Origin: an uncultured Eubacteriales bacterium
Lineage (GTDB): Bacteria > Bacillota > Clostridia > Oscillospirales > CAG-272
Assembly: GCA_958414825.1 (NCBI GenBank)
Contig: CATYXQ010000001.1
Coordinates: forward strand, 22,613-86,612
Direction of reading: 5' to 3'
Length of the DNA: 64,000 bases
Shown here piece by piece: positions 54,939 to 63,828 of this stretch (position 1 is the first letter of the stretch; each line of letters opens with the position of its first letter). The position numbers and the translations under genes were made by a program. The notes beneath the pieces are model-generated. The model worked only from the letters and a program-made list of their open reading frames with translations, was not told where the DNA came from and made no database searches.

Positions 54939-55970
54939 TTATTTTTGTTTTGCCATCTCCGTGATTGCAGCAGAAATATTCGGAGTGAAATACCGAACGC
55001 CGTCACGATAATAATAGCTGCCGGGGTATTCTATCTGATCGATCTCAAAATTACTGTATGAAAAAATCAAATCAAGATTTTTCAGCAAGTCCTCTGACGT
55101 AATATTCGTGCAGAGATATTCTTCGATATTTGCAAAAATATCAACCGCTTTATTCAAATAGGTCACGTTGGTCATTCTCTGAGCAAGCGCCATTAAAAAG
55201 GACAGACATGTTTTTTCCCGTGAAAGCGCCGGATTTGTATAGGAATTAAATGCAAGCAACCCTGCAACGTCCTTGCCCGTCAGATTCTGCGTACCGCTTT
55301 TCAGAGAAATAGTCAGACCGGATACCTCGTCGGTATAGTCCATATCACATGGAACCGTATATAAAATCTCACCCATTGCATCCGCAACATCGGCAATCTG
55401 TTCGATGCTGGTCAGCGCATAATAGTCAATCGCCACACCGGTAATACCCGACATTTTATTAACAAAATACTCAAGTCCCTTGTCATAGTAGAGTTCGCTC
55501 ACCGTTGTCGTAACGCCGCCGACAGTCAACTGCATATCCGTCGGAATCTGCATATATGTAAAACGCTTTTTTTCCTTATTTACACATACCAAAACAACCG
55601 CGTCGGCGCTGACTGTACGGTAGGGATACACCGGCAAAGATCCGTTGTAGCCGATCAGCTTAGCGGAATCCTCAAAATACGGATACTGCGTTTCAATGTC
55701 GGGATGATAATTATTTAAAATACTCGGGCGATAGTCCGTGCCGATCAGTAACACATTGAAAGACTCACTTTCATCTTCCGGCTCATCCGGCCGATTCGGT
55801 GAATCCACGTCTGAAGTGTCTGAGGAATCGCTCGTTGTCTCCGTTATATCCTCGCCGCTAAGCAAGTCGGTAATACTGTCCGTTACAAACCCGGTTATGA
55901 AAAAGGCACACAAGCCGAAAATAAGCAAAGCGATCAGAAAGGTGATAATAAAACTTCGCAAAGAATTCAT
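54939..55970 (-). CDS. LytR-CpsA-Psr family protein (second copy)
   Basis: 343 residues: N-terminal membrane helix about 6-29, Ser/Asp/Glu-rich linker about 38-70, then an extracellular LCP domain (FNVLLIGTDYRPS, VSADAVVLVCVNK, MQIPTDMQL). The Arg of the usual IPRD motif is replaced (IPTD), so this divergent member may be impaired as a phosphotransferase. Co-transcribed with glyS 31 bp downstream. Confidence 0.85.
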   Translation of the reverse strand: MNSLRSFIITFLIALLIFGLCAFFITGFVTDSITDLLSGEDITETTSDSSDTSDVDSPNRPDEPEDESESFNVLLIGTDYRPSILNNYHPDIETQYPYFEDSAKLIGYNGSLPVYPYRTVSADAVVLVCVNKEKKRFTYMQIPTDMQLTVGGVTTTVSELYYDKGLEYFVNKMSGITGVAIDYYALTSIEQIADVADAMGEILYTVPCDMDYTDEVSGLTISLKSGTQNLTGKDVAGLLAFNSYTNPALSREKTCLSFLMALAQRMTNVTYLNKAVDIFANIEEYLCTNITSEDLLKNLDLIFSYSNFEIDQIEYPGSYYYRDGVRYFTPNISAAITEMAKQK

Positions 55971-56008
55971 ATCCGCCTCACTCCCTTAAGTACAAATAAT
56001 AATAATTT

Positions 56009-56037
56009 ATTATATAACAAATTTTTGAATTTTTCAA
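56009..56037 (-). promoter_or_regulatory. Promoter for LCP-glyS
   Basis: Minus strand TTGAAA (56032-56037), 17-bp spacer, TATAAT (56009-56014). Confidence 0.75.
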
Positions 56038-56056
56038 TACGGAAATGGAATTTTGC

Positions 56057-56085
56057 TTGTCACGCCCCAGAAAAAGTGCTACAAT
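56057..56085 (+). promoter_or_regulatory. Promoter for rlmD-vat
   Basis: TTGTCA (56057-56062), 17-bp spacer, TACAAT (56080-56085), 30 bp before the GTG start. Confidence 0.75.
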
Positions 56086-56115
56086 GAAAAAAACAGAGTT
56101 TTCGGAGGAAAAAAA

Positions 56116-57492
56116 GTGCTGCGCAAAAACGATATCCTGACTGCGGAAATTACAGATATGAATATGCTTGGCTTCGGCATAGCAAAGCCAAACGGCTTTG
56201 CCGTTTTTGTCAGCGGCGCAGTTCCAGGCGACCGTGCAAAAATCCGCATCATTAAAGTACAGAAGAACTATGCTGTAGCCCGAACAGAAGAAATTTTAGT
56301 CCGCTCCCCGCACCGAACAGAAGATGCATGTCCCGTTTCATCCGCATGCGGCGGATGTGCATTCCGCACACTCAATTATACCTATGAGGTTTCACTGAAA
56401 GAATCTGCCGTGCGCCAAAGCTTTTTACGGCAGGGATTTTGCGACATACAAATCGCACCGCTGACACACACAAACAGGCTGTCACACTACCGCAATAAAG
56501 GACAATTCCCCGTCTCCAAAACGCAAAGCGGGGACATCGCAATCGGTTTTTATGCCGCAAAAAGCCATCGCGTGCTCAACTGTCCGGACTGCGCGCTTCA
56601 ACATCCTGCATTTGGACCCATTCTCGCCGAAATACGGCGTTTTCTCCTGGAATATAAAATCTCTGTCTATAATGAAGAAACCCGCACAGGACTCTTGCGC
56701 CATATTTATCTGCGGATCGGCGAAGCGACCGGCGAAATTATGCTCTGCCTGGTCATTTGCGGCGACCAGATCCCACATGCCGACCGTCTGATTGAGCGCA
56801 TAACGCAAAACTTCCCTGCTGTGCGTTCAATTTTGCTGAATATCAACACAGCGAACACAAACGTGGTACTTGGGCAGCGGTATATTTCTCTGTACGGCGA
56901 CGGCGTGATTTATGACAAGCTCTGCGGAGTGTTGCTGAAAATTACCCCCGCTTCCTTTTATCAGGTCAACCGCGACGCAGCCGAACTGCTCTATCAAAAG
57001 GCCGCAAAACTTGCCGAACTCACCGGCAAGGAGCTTCTGCTCGATCTCTACTGCGGCGTTGGCAGCATCGGACTTTCCATGGCGCACCATGTACGGCGAC
57101 TGATCGGAATCGAGGCCGTCCCCGACGCGGTCGAATGCGCAAAGGAAAACGCGCGAATCAACGGGATCACGAACGCCGCTTTTTACTGCGGAGATGCGGC
57201 GAACACAAAAGATTTACTCTCTGCCGCAAGCGCATCAGAGGGAGAGATCCGCCCCGACGTCGTCATTCTCGACCCGCCGCGCCGGGGCTGCGCGTCCGCT
57301 CTGCTCGACTGGCTGAGCGAACTCGAACCGCGACGCATTGTGTATATTTCCTGCAATCCGGAAACGCTGGCAAGAGACGCGAAACGCCTTACAGAAAAAG
57401 GATACGCGATTGGAACCCTCTATCCTTTTGACCTTTTTTGTCGAACAGGGCATGTTGAATGTGTCACGAGTTTTACAAAACAGCCTTCCTGA
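56116..57492 (+). CDS. rlmD: 23S rRNA (uracil-5-)-methyltransferase, RlmD type
   Basis: 458 residues from GTG 56116, seven bases after GGAGG. TRAM domain about 1-60; 4Fe-4S cysteines in CPVSSACGGC and CPDC; SAM-binding LLDLYCGVGSIGL near 319; catalytic SCNPETLARDA near 418. A longer frame from 56053 starts upstream of the promoter -10 box and is rejected. Confidence 0.94.
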   Translation: MLRKNDILTAEITDMNMLGFGIAKPNGFAVFVSGAVPGDRAKIRIIKVQKNYAVARTEEILVRSPHRTEDACPVSSACGGCAFRTLNYTYEVSLKESAVRQSFLRQGFCDIQIAPLTHTNRLSHYRNKGQFPVSKTQSGDIAIGFYAAKSHRVLNCPDCALQHPAFGPILAEIRRFLLEYKISVYNEETRTGLLRHIYLRIGEATGEIMLCLVICGDQIPHADRLIERITQNFPAVRSILLNINTANTNVVLGQRYISLYGDGVIYDKLCGVLLKITPASFYQVNRDAAELLYQKAAKLAELTGKELLLDLYCGVGSIGLSMAHHVRRLIGIEAVPDAVECAKENARINGITNAAFYCGDAANTKDLLSAASASEGEIRPDVVILDPPRRGCASALLDWLSELEPRRIVYISCNPETLARDAKRLTEKGYAIGTLYPFDLFCRTGHVECVTSFTKQPS

Positions 57493-57525
57493 TACCGAAT
57501 TTTATCAAAAAACGGAGGTACATGT

Positions 57526-58164
57526 ATGCAGTACGGACCAGATCCCAATGTCCTGTATCCAAATGCGCAGCAAACGCGAATCTGTTTTATCAAAAATGCA
57601 ATAACCCGCCCCGGAATTATAATCGGAGACTATACTTACTATGACGATCCAAACGGAGCCGAACGCTTTGAAGAACACGTCACGCATCATTATTACGACA
57701 TCATCGGCGACCGTCTTATAATCGGCAAATTCTGCGCGATTGCCCGGGGAATCGAATTCATTATGAACGGCGCCAATCACCGAATGTCAAGCGTCACAAC
57801 CTATCCGTTTAACCTGATGGGCGGCGGGTGGGAATGCGCCGCGCCCGCACTTGAAGATCTGCCCCTCAAAGGCGATACCGTTGTCGGAAACGACGTGTGG
57901 ATCGGCCAAAACGTAACCGTATTGCCCGGCGTTCATATCGGAGACGGCTCGATTATTGCCGCAAATTCAGTAGTCGCCAAAGATATACCGCCCTACTGCG
58001 TTGCAGGCGGCAACCCCTGCCGAATCATTCGCAAACGCTTTGACGATGCGCTTTGCGATTATCTCCAAACACTTAAATGGTGGGATTGGCCTGCTGAAAA
58101 AATCTTTCAAAATCTCGAATCCCTCTGTTCCGCCGATCTTTCAAAGATCCGGAAAATTGACTGA
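57526..58164 (+). CDS. Vat-like xenobiotic acetyltransferase
   Basis: 212 residues, hexapeptide-repeat (left-handed beta-helix) acetyltransferase. The sequence is close to the Vat streptogramin A acetyltransferases throughout: GPDPNVLYP at the N-terminus, RLIIGKFCAIARGIEFIMNG, the catalytic-His motif GANHRM, YPFNLM.GGWE, DLPLKGDTVVGNDVWIG, and IAANSVVAKDIPPYCVAGGN. Vat enzymes inactivate streptogramin A. Substrate here is inferred; CatB-like or other XAT targets remain possible. 33 bp after rlmD with its own AACGGAGG site, probably co-transcribed. Confidence 0.88.
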   Translation: MQYGPDPNVLYPNAQQTRICFIKNAITRPGIIIGDYTYYDDPNGAERFEEHVTHHYYDIIGDRLIIGKFCAIARGIEFIMNGANHRMSSVTTYPFNLMGGGWECAAPALEDLPLKGDTVVGNDVWIGQNVTVLPGVHIGDGSIIAANSVVAKDIPPYCVAGGNPCRIIRKRFDDALCDYLQTLKWWDWPAEKIFQNLESLCSADLSKIRKID

Positions 58165-58175
58165 CGGCAAATTTC

Positions 58176-58210
58176 AAAGCCGGCGCCCTAAAAAACACGG
58201 CGCCGGCTTT
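58176..58210 (+). terminator. Bidirectional terminator between vat and potD
   Basis: Perfect 12-bp stem AAAGCCGGCGCC / GGCGCCGGCTTT, 11-base loop, T run at the end on the plus strand and A run at the start. Confidence 0.85.
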
Positions 58211-58230
58211 TGCGTATATAAATTTTTTGC

Positions 58231-59454
58231 TTAATACATCTTTTCGCGTTTCTTCTTAACAACCGAACGATACACAAAGAAAGCTGCAATCAAAACCACA
58301 ATCACTATCGCAAGAATATATACAGCCATGCCGATACCGCCGTCAATCTTCAGATCCTCCCAAAGATCGTTTACAAGCGCAAGCGTGTCGGCGTCCAGAT
58401 TGCGGAAGCTCAGTTCATTGTATTTTGCCGCAAAATCAAAGTTTTCGGGATAGAGCACTTCCATAGCCGTTTCGCCCATATCCGCCTTGTAAACTTCGCT
58501 TTCATAGACCGCAGAGTTCGGTGAAGCGTAATAAATATACTCCGCATTGGCAATGGCCACCTCTTCGGAAAGCATAAAGTTGATATAGATTTCCGCAAGT
58601 TCCTTGTTGGCTGCTCCTTTCGGAATGCAAAAAGCGTCTACAAATAAATTGGTCGCAATATTGCCATCGGCATCGGTTGGATAATAAAACGCAAGTTTTT
58701 CGTTGTTCTCGACCATAGAGAGGAAATCTCCCGCATAGTAAGCCGCAATTGCCGACTCGCCCGATTCCATTTTATTGAACACCTCGTCCATAACCCACCC
58801 CTGCACCAGAGGTTTTTGCGCCTGAAGCTCGGCAAACGCCGCGTTCCAAAGCTCCGGATCGGTCGTATTGACATCAATTCCGTTTTTATACATGGCCGTG
58901 CCGAACGCATCGCGCGAATTATTAAACTGCAAAATCTTTTTGCTGTACTTTTCATTCCACATCAAATCCCATTTGCCGACATCCGCAGGATCCACCACCG
59001 TGGAATCATAAATGATGCCAACCATGCCGTATGTATACGGGATAGAATAAGCATCCTCGGGATCATAATATAAGCCTCTGAAATCATCGGAAATATACGC
59101 ATAGTTCGGAATGCTCGAAAAGTCAATTTTTTCCAGCATTCCCTCCTCAATCATACGCGCAATCATATAATCTGAGGGAATAATTACATCATATCCTGCG
59201 GCGCCGCTTTTAAGTTTGGCATACATATCCTCATTGCTGGCATACGTGGTATAAATTACATCTATGCTTTCGCCGTATGTTTCCTCATAATATTTCTCAA
59301 ACTCGGCATTGACGTCCAGCGATCCCTCGCTGCCGTCGGAAATATACTCGCCCCAGTTATAGACGTTCAAAACGCGGTCCGCCGCAAATGCAGAAAGAGA
59401 ACACAGCACAAAAAGCGCAGCGGACGCCAAAGCAATCGAAATTGTTTTTTTCAT
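58231..59454 (-). CDS. potD: Spermidine/putrescine-binding protein with C-terminal membrane anchor
   Basis: 407 residues. Signal peptide with a Type I site (SAFA-AD); no lipobox Cys. PotD domain: VYNWGEYISDG, YDVIIPSDYMIARMI, PYTYGMVGIIYD, DEVFNKMESGESAIAAYYAGD. Residues about 373-396 form a hydrophobic helix followed by RSVVKKKREKMY, a positive stop-transfer tail. So it is held by a C-terminal helix rather than a lipid. Last gene of potABCD. Confidence 0.92.
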   Translation of the reverse strand: MKKTISIALASAALFVLCSLSAFAADRVLNVYNWGEYISDGSEGSLDVNAEFEKYYEETYGESIDVIYTTYASNEDMYAKLKSGAAGYDVIIPSDYMIARMIEEGMLEKIDFSSIPNYAYISDDFRGLYYDPEDAYSIPYTYGMVGIIYDSTVVDPADVGKWDLMWNEKYSKKILQFNNSRDAFGTAMYKNGIDVNTTDPELWNAAFAELQAQKPLVQGWVMDEVFNKMESGESAIAAYYAGDFLSMVENNEKLAFYYPTDADGNIATNLFVDAFCIPKGAANKELAEIYINFMLSEEVAIANAEYIYYASPNSAVYESEVYKADMGETAMEVLYPENFDFAAKYNELSFRNLDADTLALVNDLWEDLKIDGGIGMAVYILAIVIVVLIAAFFVYRSVVKKKREKMY

Positions 59455-59469
59455 TTCAGTCCTCCAAAG

Positions 59470-60279
59470 TTACATTGTTTTGGGCAATTTTGTATGCTTT
59501 TTATCCCGTCCGGCAAAATTGGACAGGAGCAGCAATACCAAAACCGCAATAAAAATCAGTGTGGAAAGGGCATACATATCCGGCGTAACACGTTTTTTTG
59601 TCATGGAGTAAATCCGGATCGGCAGAGTTTCAAAGCCGTTACCTGTTGTAAAATAACTGATAACAAAGTCGTCAAGCGAAAGTGTAAACGCCATAATGAG
59701 TCCAGAAATTACGCCCGGCATAATCAGAGGAAGTTCTACTTTCCAAAACGCCTGAAACGGCGTACAGCCGAGATCCATCGCCGCCTCGGTCAAATGCTGA
59801 TCCATCTGCCGAATTTTCGGCGTGACGGAGAGAATGACATACGGCAGGTTGAACGTGATATGCGCGATCAGCACCGTTGTAAAACTCAAGCTGCTGGAAA
59901 GGCCAAGCCGCACGCAGACGAACACAAAAAGCAGCATCATGGAAATACCGGTCACAATATCCGGGTTCATCATCGGGATATTGGTAACGGTCATAACCGC
60001 ACCGCGCACATACTTGCTTTTCATCCTCGCCATGCCGACAGCCGCCGCCGTGCCGATCAGCGTTGCAATCAGAGAAGAAAGAACCGCTAAAATCAGCGTA
60101 TTTTTCAAAGCGGCAAGCGTCGCCCCGTCCCGGAACAGTTCACGGTACCAATACAGCGAAAAGCCAGAAAATACTCCGGTCGAGTTGGATTGGTTAAAAG
60201 AGAACAAAATCATAACCGCAATCGGCGCATACAAAATGACAAAAATGAGCGCTGTATAAATTTTAGGGAGTGCCCTCAT
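59470..60279 (-). CDS. potC: Spermidine/putrescine ABC permease PotC
   Basis: 269 residues, six membrane helices; the cytoplasmic EAA loop reads EAAMDLGCTPFQAFWKVELP. Start ATG overlaps the potB stop (ATGA). Forms the channel with PotB. Confidence 0.95.
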   Translation of the reverse strand: MRALPKIYTALIFVILYAPIAVMILFSFNQSNSTGVFSGFSLYWYRELFRDGATLAALKNTLILAVLSSLIATLIGTAAAVGMARMKSKYVRGAVMTVTNIPMMNPDIVTGISMMLLFVFVCVRLGLSSSLSFTTVLIAHITFNLPYVILSVTPKIRQMDQHLTEAAMDLGCTPFQAFWKVELPLIMPGVISGLIMAFTLSLDDFVISYFTTGNGFETLPIRIYSMTKKRVTPDMYALSTLIFIAVLVLLLLSNFAGRDKKHTKLPKTM

Positions 60280-61103
60280 GCCACAAAACCTCCCTCATTA
60301 TCCGAATAGCGATTCATAATAGCCATGGATATCAGAATGATAACCATCAGCACAAGCGACATGGCAGCGCCGAGGTTATAGTTGTACGCGCTCTGAAACT
60401 GCCGCTCAATCGTATCGCCGATCAGATCAAAATTGCCGCCGCCGAGCTTTTGCGAAATATAAAACGTGCTGACCGAGGGAACAAACACCATTGTGATCCC
60501 CGAAACCACGCCCGAAGTGCTGAGCGGCATAACCACTTTGAAAAAAGTCTGCGCCGGAGTACATCCAAGATCGGCCGCCGCCTCAAACAAACGCCGGTCA
60601 AGCTTGGAAAGCACCGTATAAATCGGCAAAACCATGTACGGCAGATAATTGTATACCATGCCGAAAATAACCGCGCCTGCCGTATTAATCATATGAACCG
60701 GCGACAGCCCCAGGGAACGAAGCATCGAATTCAAAAATCCGGTATCCTCAATAATAGCCATAATCGAATAGGTCCGGATCAAAAAATTCATCCACATGGG
60801 AAGCATGATCAATATAATATACAATTTTTGCGAACTGGGATTGGCACGGGAAACCGCATACGCCAGCGGATAAGCCACCAAAAGACAGATGACCGTGGCA
60901 GCCAGCGCAAAACTTGCAGAGCGTATAAAAATCTCAACATAGTTGGCGCTGCCAAGCTGTTTGATATTGCTGAAGGTAAAATTACCGTTTCGATCTGTAA
61001 ACGCATAATACAGGACAAATACAAGCGGCGCCAGAATAAAAAGCACAGACCAAAGCACATGCGGGGCGGCCATGATGCGCGCCATCACAGACTTACCGCG
61101 CAT
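60276..61103 (-). CDS. potB: Spermidine/putrescine ABC permease PotB
   Basis: 275 residues from ATG 61103, which has a full AAAGGAGGGCG site inside the end of potA. Six helices and the EAA loop EAAADLGCTPAQTFFKVVMP. A longer frame to 61136 adds residues inside potA and lacks an RBS. Confidence 0.94.
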   Translation of the reverse strand: MRGKSVMARIMAAPHVLWSVLFILAPLVFVLYYAFTDRNGNFTFSNIKQLGSANYVEIFIRSASFALAATVICLLVAYPLAYAVSRANPSSQKLYIILIMLPMWMNFLIRTYSIMAIIEDTGFLNSMLRSLGLSPVHMINTAGAVIFGMVYNYLPYMVLPIYTVLSKLDRRLFEAAADLGCTPAQTFFKVVMPLSTSGVVSGITMVFVPSVSTFYISQKLGGGNFDLIGDTIERQFQSAYNYNLGAAMSLVLMVIILISMAIMNRYSDNEGGFVA

Positions 61104-62217
61104 TTTTTTCGCCCTCCTTTGTCGCAACGGACACATCCAACTCGTCTATATACGAGGAATAATCACCGTAAAGATCGGAGTATTTTGATTTTTTCATAAC
61201 ATGGATTTCATGCGGCAGAATCCGCAGGCCGACTGTTGTTCCCGGTTCGGCATAATCGGTCGTCTGCACCATCCATTTAAAGCCGTCTACATCCACAATA
61301 ATTTCATAATGTACGCCTTTAAAAGTCACTGTGTCCACCACGCCGTGGATCGGCACAGTATTCACGTCAACAATATCGACGTCCTCCGGCCTGATGACAA
61401 CATCCACCGGCTCGTCTTTAGAAAAGCCGCCGTCCACGCATTCCAGCGTATGGCCAGAAAATTCCACCAGCTTATCCGCATGCATGACGCCGTCTAATAT
61501 ATTGCTCTCGCCGATAAAATCCGCCACAAAAGCATTGGCAGGCTCATTATATATATCCTCCGGCGTGCCGATCTGCTGAATCAGACCGTTATCCATAACC
61601 ACCACCGTATCGCTCATGGAAAGCGCTTCCTCCTGGTCGTGCGTCACATAAACGAACGTGATGCCCATTTTCTGCTGTATCTTTTTCAGTTCAACCTGCA
61701 TTTCTTTCCGCAGTTTCAAATCCAGCGCTCCGAGCGGCTCATCAAGCAACAAAACTTTCGGGTTATTGACAAGCGCCCGCGCAATGGCAACCCGCTGCTG
61801 CTGTCCGCCTGACAGATTTTCAACGTTTCTTTTCTCAAATCCGCTAAGGTTGACGATTTTCAGCATTTCCTTAACTCTGCCTGAAATTTCCTTTTCACTC
61901 CGCTTAGCAAGTCGAAGCGCAAACGCAACGTTTTCATATACATTCAAATGCGGAAACAACGCATATTTTTGAAAAACCGTATTTACGGTTCGCTTATAAG
62001 GAGGCAGATCATTGATACGTTTACCGTCAAAATAAACATCCCCCGTGTCCGGCGTTTCAAACCCGCCGATAATGCGCAGCGTCGTCGTCTTTCCGCAGCC
62101 GGAGGGGCCTAAAAGTGTAACAAATTCCCGATCACGGATATACAGATTCATATTTTTCAGAACCTGTGCATCCTCAAAAGATTTCGATACGTTTTTCAGT
62201 TCAATAAGCCTGCTCAT
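61093..62217 (-). CDS. potA: Spermidine/putrescine ABC ATPase PotA
   Basis: 374 residues from MSRLIELKNVSKSF at 62217; an alternative ATG at 62238 adds seven residues and lies next to an AAGG. Walker A GPSGCGKTT, signature LSGGQQQRVAIARAL, Walker B LLLDEPLGALD, then the C-terminal TOBE domain about 260-360. Energises polyamine import with PotBCD. Confidence 0.96.
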   Translation of the reverse strand: MSRLIELKNVSKSFEDAQVLKNMNLYIRDREFVTLLGPSGCGKTTTLRIIGGFETPDTGDVYFDGKRINDLPPYKRTVNTVFQKYALFPHLNVYENVAFALRLAKRSEKEISGRVKEMLKIVNLSGFEKRNVENLSGGQQQRVAIARALVNNPKVLLLDEPLGALDLKLRKEMQVELKKIQQKMGITFVYVTHDQEEALSMSDTVVVMDNGLIQQIGTPEDIYNEPANAFVADFIGESNILDGVMHADKLVEFSGHTLECVDGGFSKDEPVDVVIRPEDVDIVDVNTVPIHGVVDTVTFKGVHYEIIVDVDGFKWMVQTTDYAEPGTTVGLRILPHEIHVMKKSKYSDLYGDYSSYIDELDVSVATKEGEKNAR

Positions 62218-62301
62218 TTTTTTAAAATTTATACACATCCTTTTTAACCGATTGAACCCGAAATATGCGTGTATTTTCGCACATGGTTCATGTCGAAAAT
62301 C

Positions 62302-62330
62302 ATTATATAAAAAACCCTGGTAAAATGCAA
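62302..62330 (-). promoter_or_regulatory. Promoter for potABCD
   Basis: Minus strand TTGCAT (62325-62330), 17-bp spacer, TATAAT (62302-62307). Confidence 0.75.
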
Positions 62331-62479
62331 TAGTTTTCTCAAAAAAATATGCTTTTTTTTGGATTTTCCCGCTTTGGCATATGATCTCCCTTTGCTGAAT
62401 CCGTTTTTTTTAGTGAAATCTCATAATTTCTTCAAAATACTTTTATTTTCTCTTGAATTCTTTTATTTTTAAATAAATC

Positions 62480-62508
62480 AAAGCCGACGGTCAAAAACCG
62501 CCGGCTTT
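62480..62508 (-). terminator. Terminator of the VanY gene
   Basis: AAAGCCGACGGT / ACCGCCGGCTTT (one mismatch), 5-base loop, AT-rich tail, 59 bp after the stop. Confidence 0.7.
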
Positions 62509-62566
62509 CTGTCGCCGAAAAAATAAATTTTTACGGCGACAGAGTTTGTTCCCTATTGCAATATCC

Positions 62567-63820
62567 TCATTTTTCCGCTTTGCCGTCAAGATATTCCACA
62601 TATTCCTCAAGACACATGTCAAGCCGATGCATTTCCGACGCATGATAACGCCCGACGAACCGATAGTGCCAGGGCTCAAAACTATATCCCGTGATGTCCT
62701 CTTTCCCCTCCGGAAAACGCAGAACAAAACCAAATTTATGCGCATTGTCGCAAAGCCAGGTGTATACCTCTTCATTGGCGAAGCGCTGAGACGCGCTCGG
62801 CAGATTGTGCATGTCGCAGCACAGCCCCGTCTGATGCTCGCTCGTGCCCGGACGCGCAGAATACGTATCTACAATTTTCTGCGCCTCCGCACGGCTGAGC
62901 CCTTTCGACATCTCTTGTTCCGTATACAAGTTGTACAAATATTCCTGTTTTTCATACGCGCGATAGCCGCTCGTAACCGATACATCCGTATAGCCCGCCG
63001 CGCGCATCTCAATATACAGCGCTTCAAGCGCTTTTTCCGCCGTTTCAACCATGCGCTCTGTGCGATCGGAACGCGAATCTTTTATATCCACAAGATCGGA
63101 CGGAACAAAATCCGCAGCAATCGGTTTTTCCCGATTCACCAAGATCAAAAAACCGTCCACATCTTCAGGACACATATACGGCTCGTAGGCGGAAAGATCG
63201 GTCAAAAACTCATAGACCGGCGCTACCTTTATATCTTCCTCATTCGGCTGTTCAAGCGCCTCATCCCCCTTGACCGAAAAAGCGGGGTCTGAATACAGCG
63301 GATTTTCCTTCGTAGCTGCATTATACTGTCCGCGCGCAATGGAAACCCGACCGTTTTCCTGTAAAATTTCAATGCCGCCCATAAACTGTCGGACGAACTG
63401 CAGCGGCGCATACAGCTTTCCGTCCGTCAGGCGGGCCTCGACCATCATATTGACAGAAGTGCCGTTAACCTCTGCGATTTTGCTTCCGGCGCGCAGCGTA
63501 ATGCGTTCATCCGAATTCCCTGCATAATAGGTTTTCTCATTTTCGCTTCCGGTAACAGTCATTTCGCAAAGGAGCGCAACATCATCAAAGCAAACCATCA
63601 GTTCACCGTCAGAATACGCCGCATCCGCCGAAAGCGTATAAGTGCTTTTGCCGATTTTATATTCCACGTCCGACAGCTTTGCGCCGCCGAAAAAATCAAA
63701 TATAAAGAAAAGCAGTACAATCGCCGCCAAAGCGAAAAATACGATAAAAAAGACAGCGCCGGTACTGCCTTTGTTTCTCTTTCGGGATACCGATCTTCTC
63801 CCCTGTCCACTCTGCTGCAT
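62567..63820 (-). CDS. VanY-type D-alanyl-D-alanine carboxypeptidase (M15B)
   Basis: 417 residues. Membrane helix about 22-44, a copper-amine-oxidase-like stalk about 50-160 (LTDGKLYAPLQFVRQFMGG), and a M15 peptidase domain about 230-400 with zinc motif SEHQTGLCCDM and EPWHYRFVG. Such enzymes remove terminal D-Ala from precursors; most chromosomal ones are wall-remodelling, not resistance, genes. ATG with AGGAGG, overlapping the upstream gene stop region. Confidence 0.9.
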   Translation of the reverse strand: MQQSGQGRRSVSRKRNKGSTGAVFFIVFFALAAIVLLFFIFDFFGGAKLSDVEYKIGKSTYTLSADAAYSDGELMVCFDDVALLCEMTVTGSENEKTYYAGNSDERITLRAGSKIAEVNGTSVNMMVEARLTDGKLYAPLQFVRQFMGGIEILQENGRVSIARGQYNAATKENPLYSDPAFSVKGDEALEQPNEEDIKVAPVYEFLTDLSAYEPYMCPEDVDGFLILVNREKPIAADFVPSDLVDIKDSRSDRTERMVETAEKALEALYIEMRAAGYTDVSVTSGYRAYEKQEYLYNLYTEQEMSKGLSRAEAQKIVDTYSARPGTSEHQTGLCCDMHNLPSASQRFANEEVYTWLCDNAHKFGFVLRFPEGKEDITGYSFEPWHYRFVGRYHASEMHRLDMCLEEYVEYLDGKAEK

Positions 63821-63828
63821 ATACCCTC

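Larger units (their letters stand above)
62239..62566. other. Intergenic region between VanY gene and potA
   Basis: 328 bp, very AT-rich. Holds the pot promoter and leader (left) and a terminator (right). A CGAAATA/TATTTTCG arm pair in the leader (about 62262-62282) may fold. No gene seen. Confidence 0.6.
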
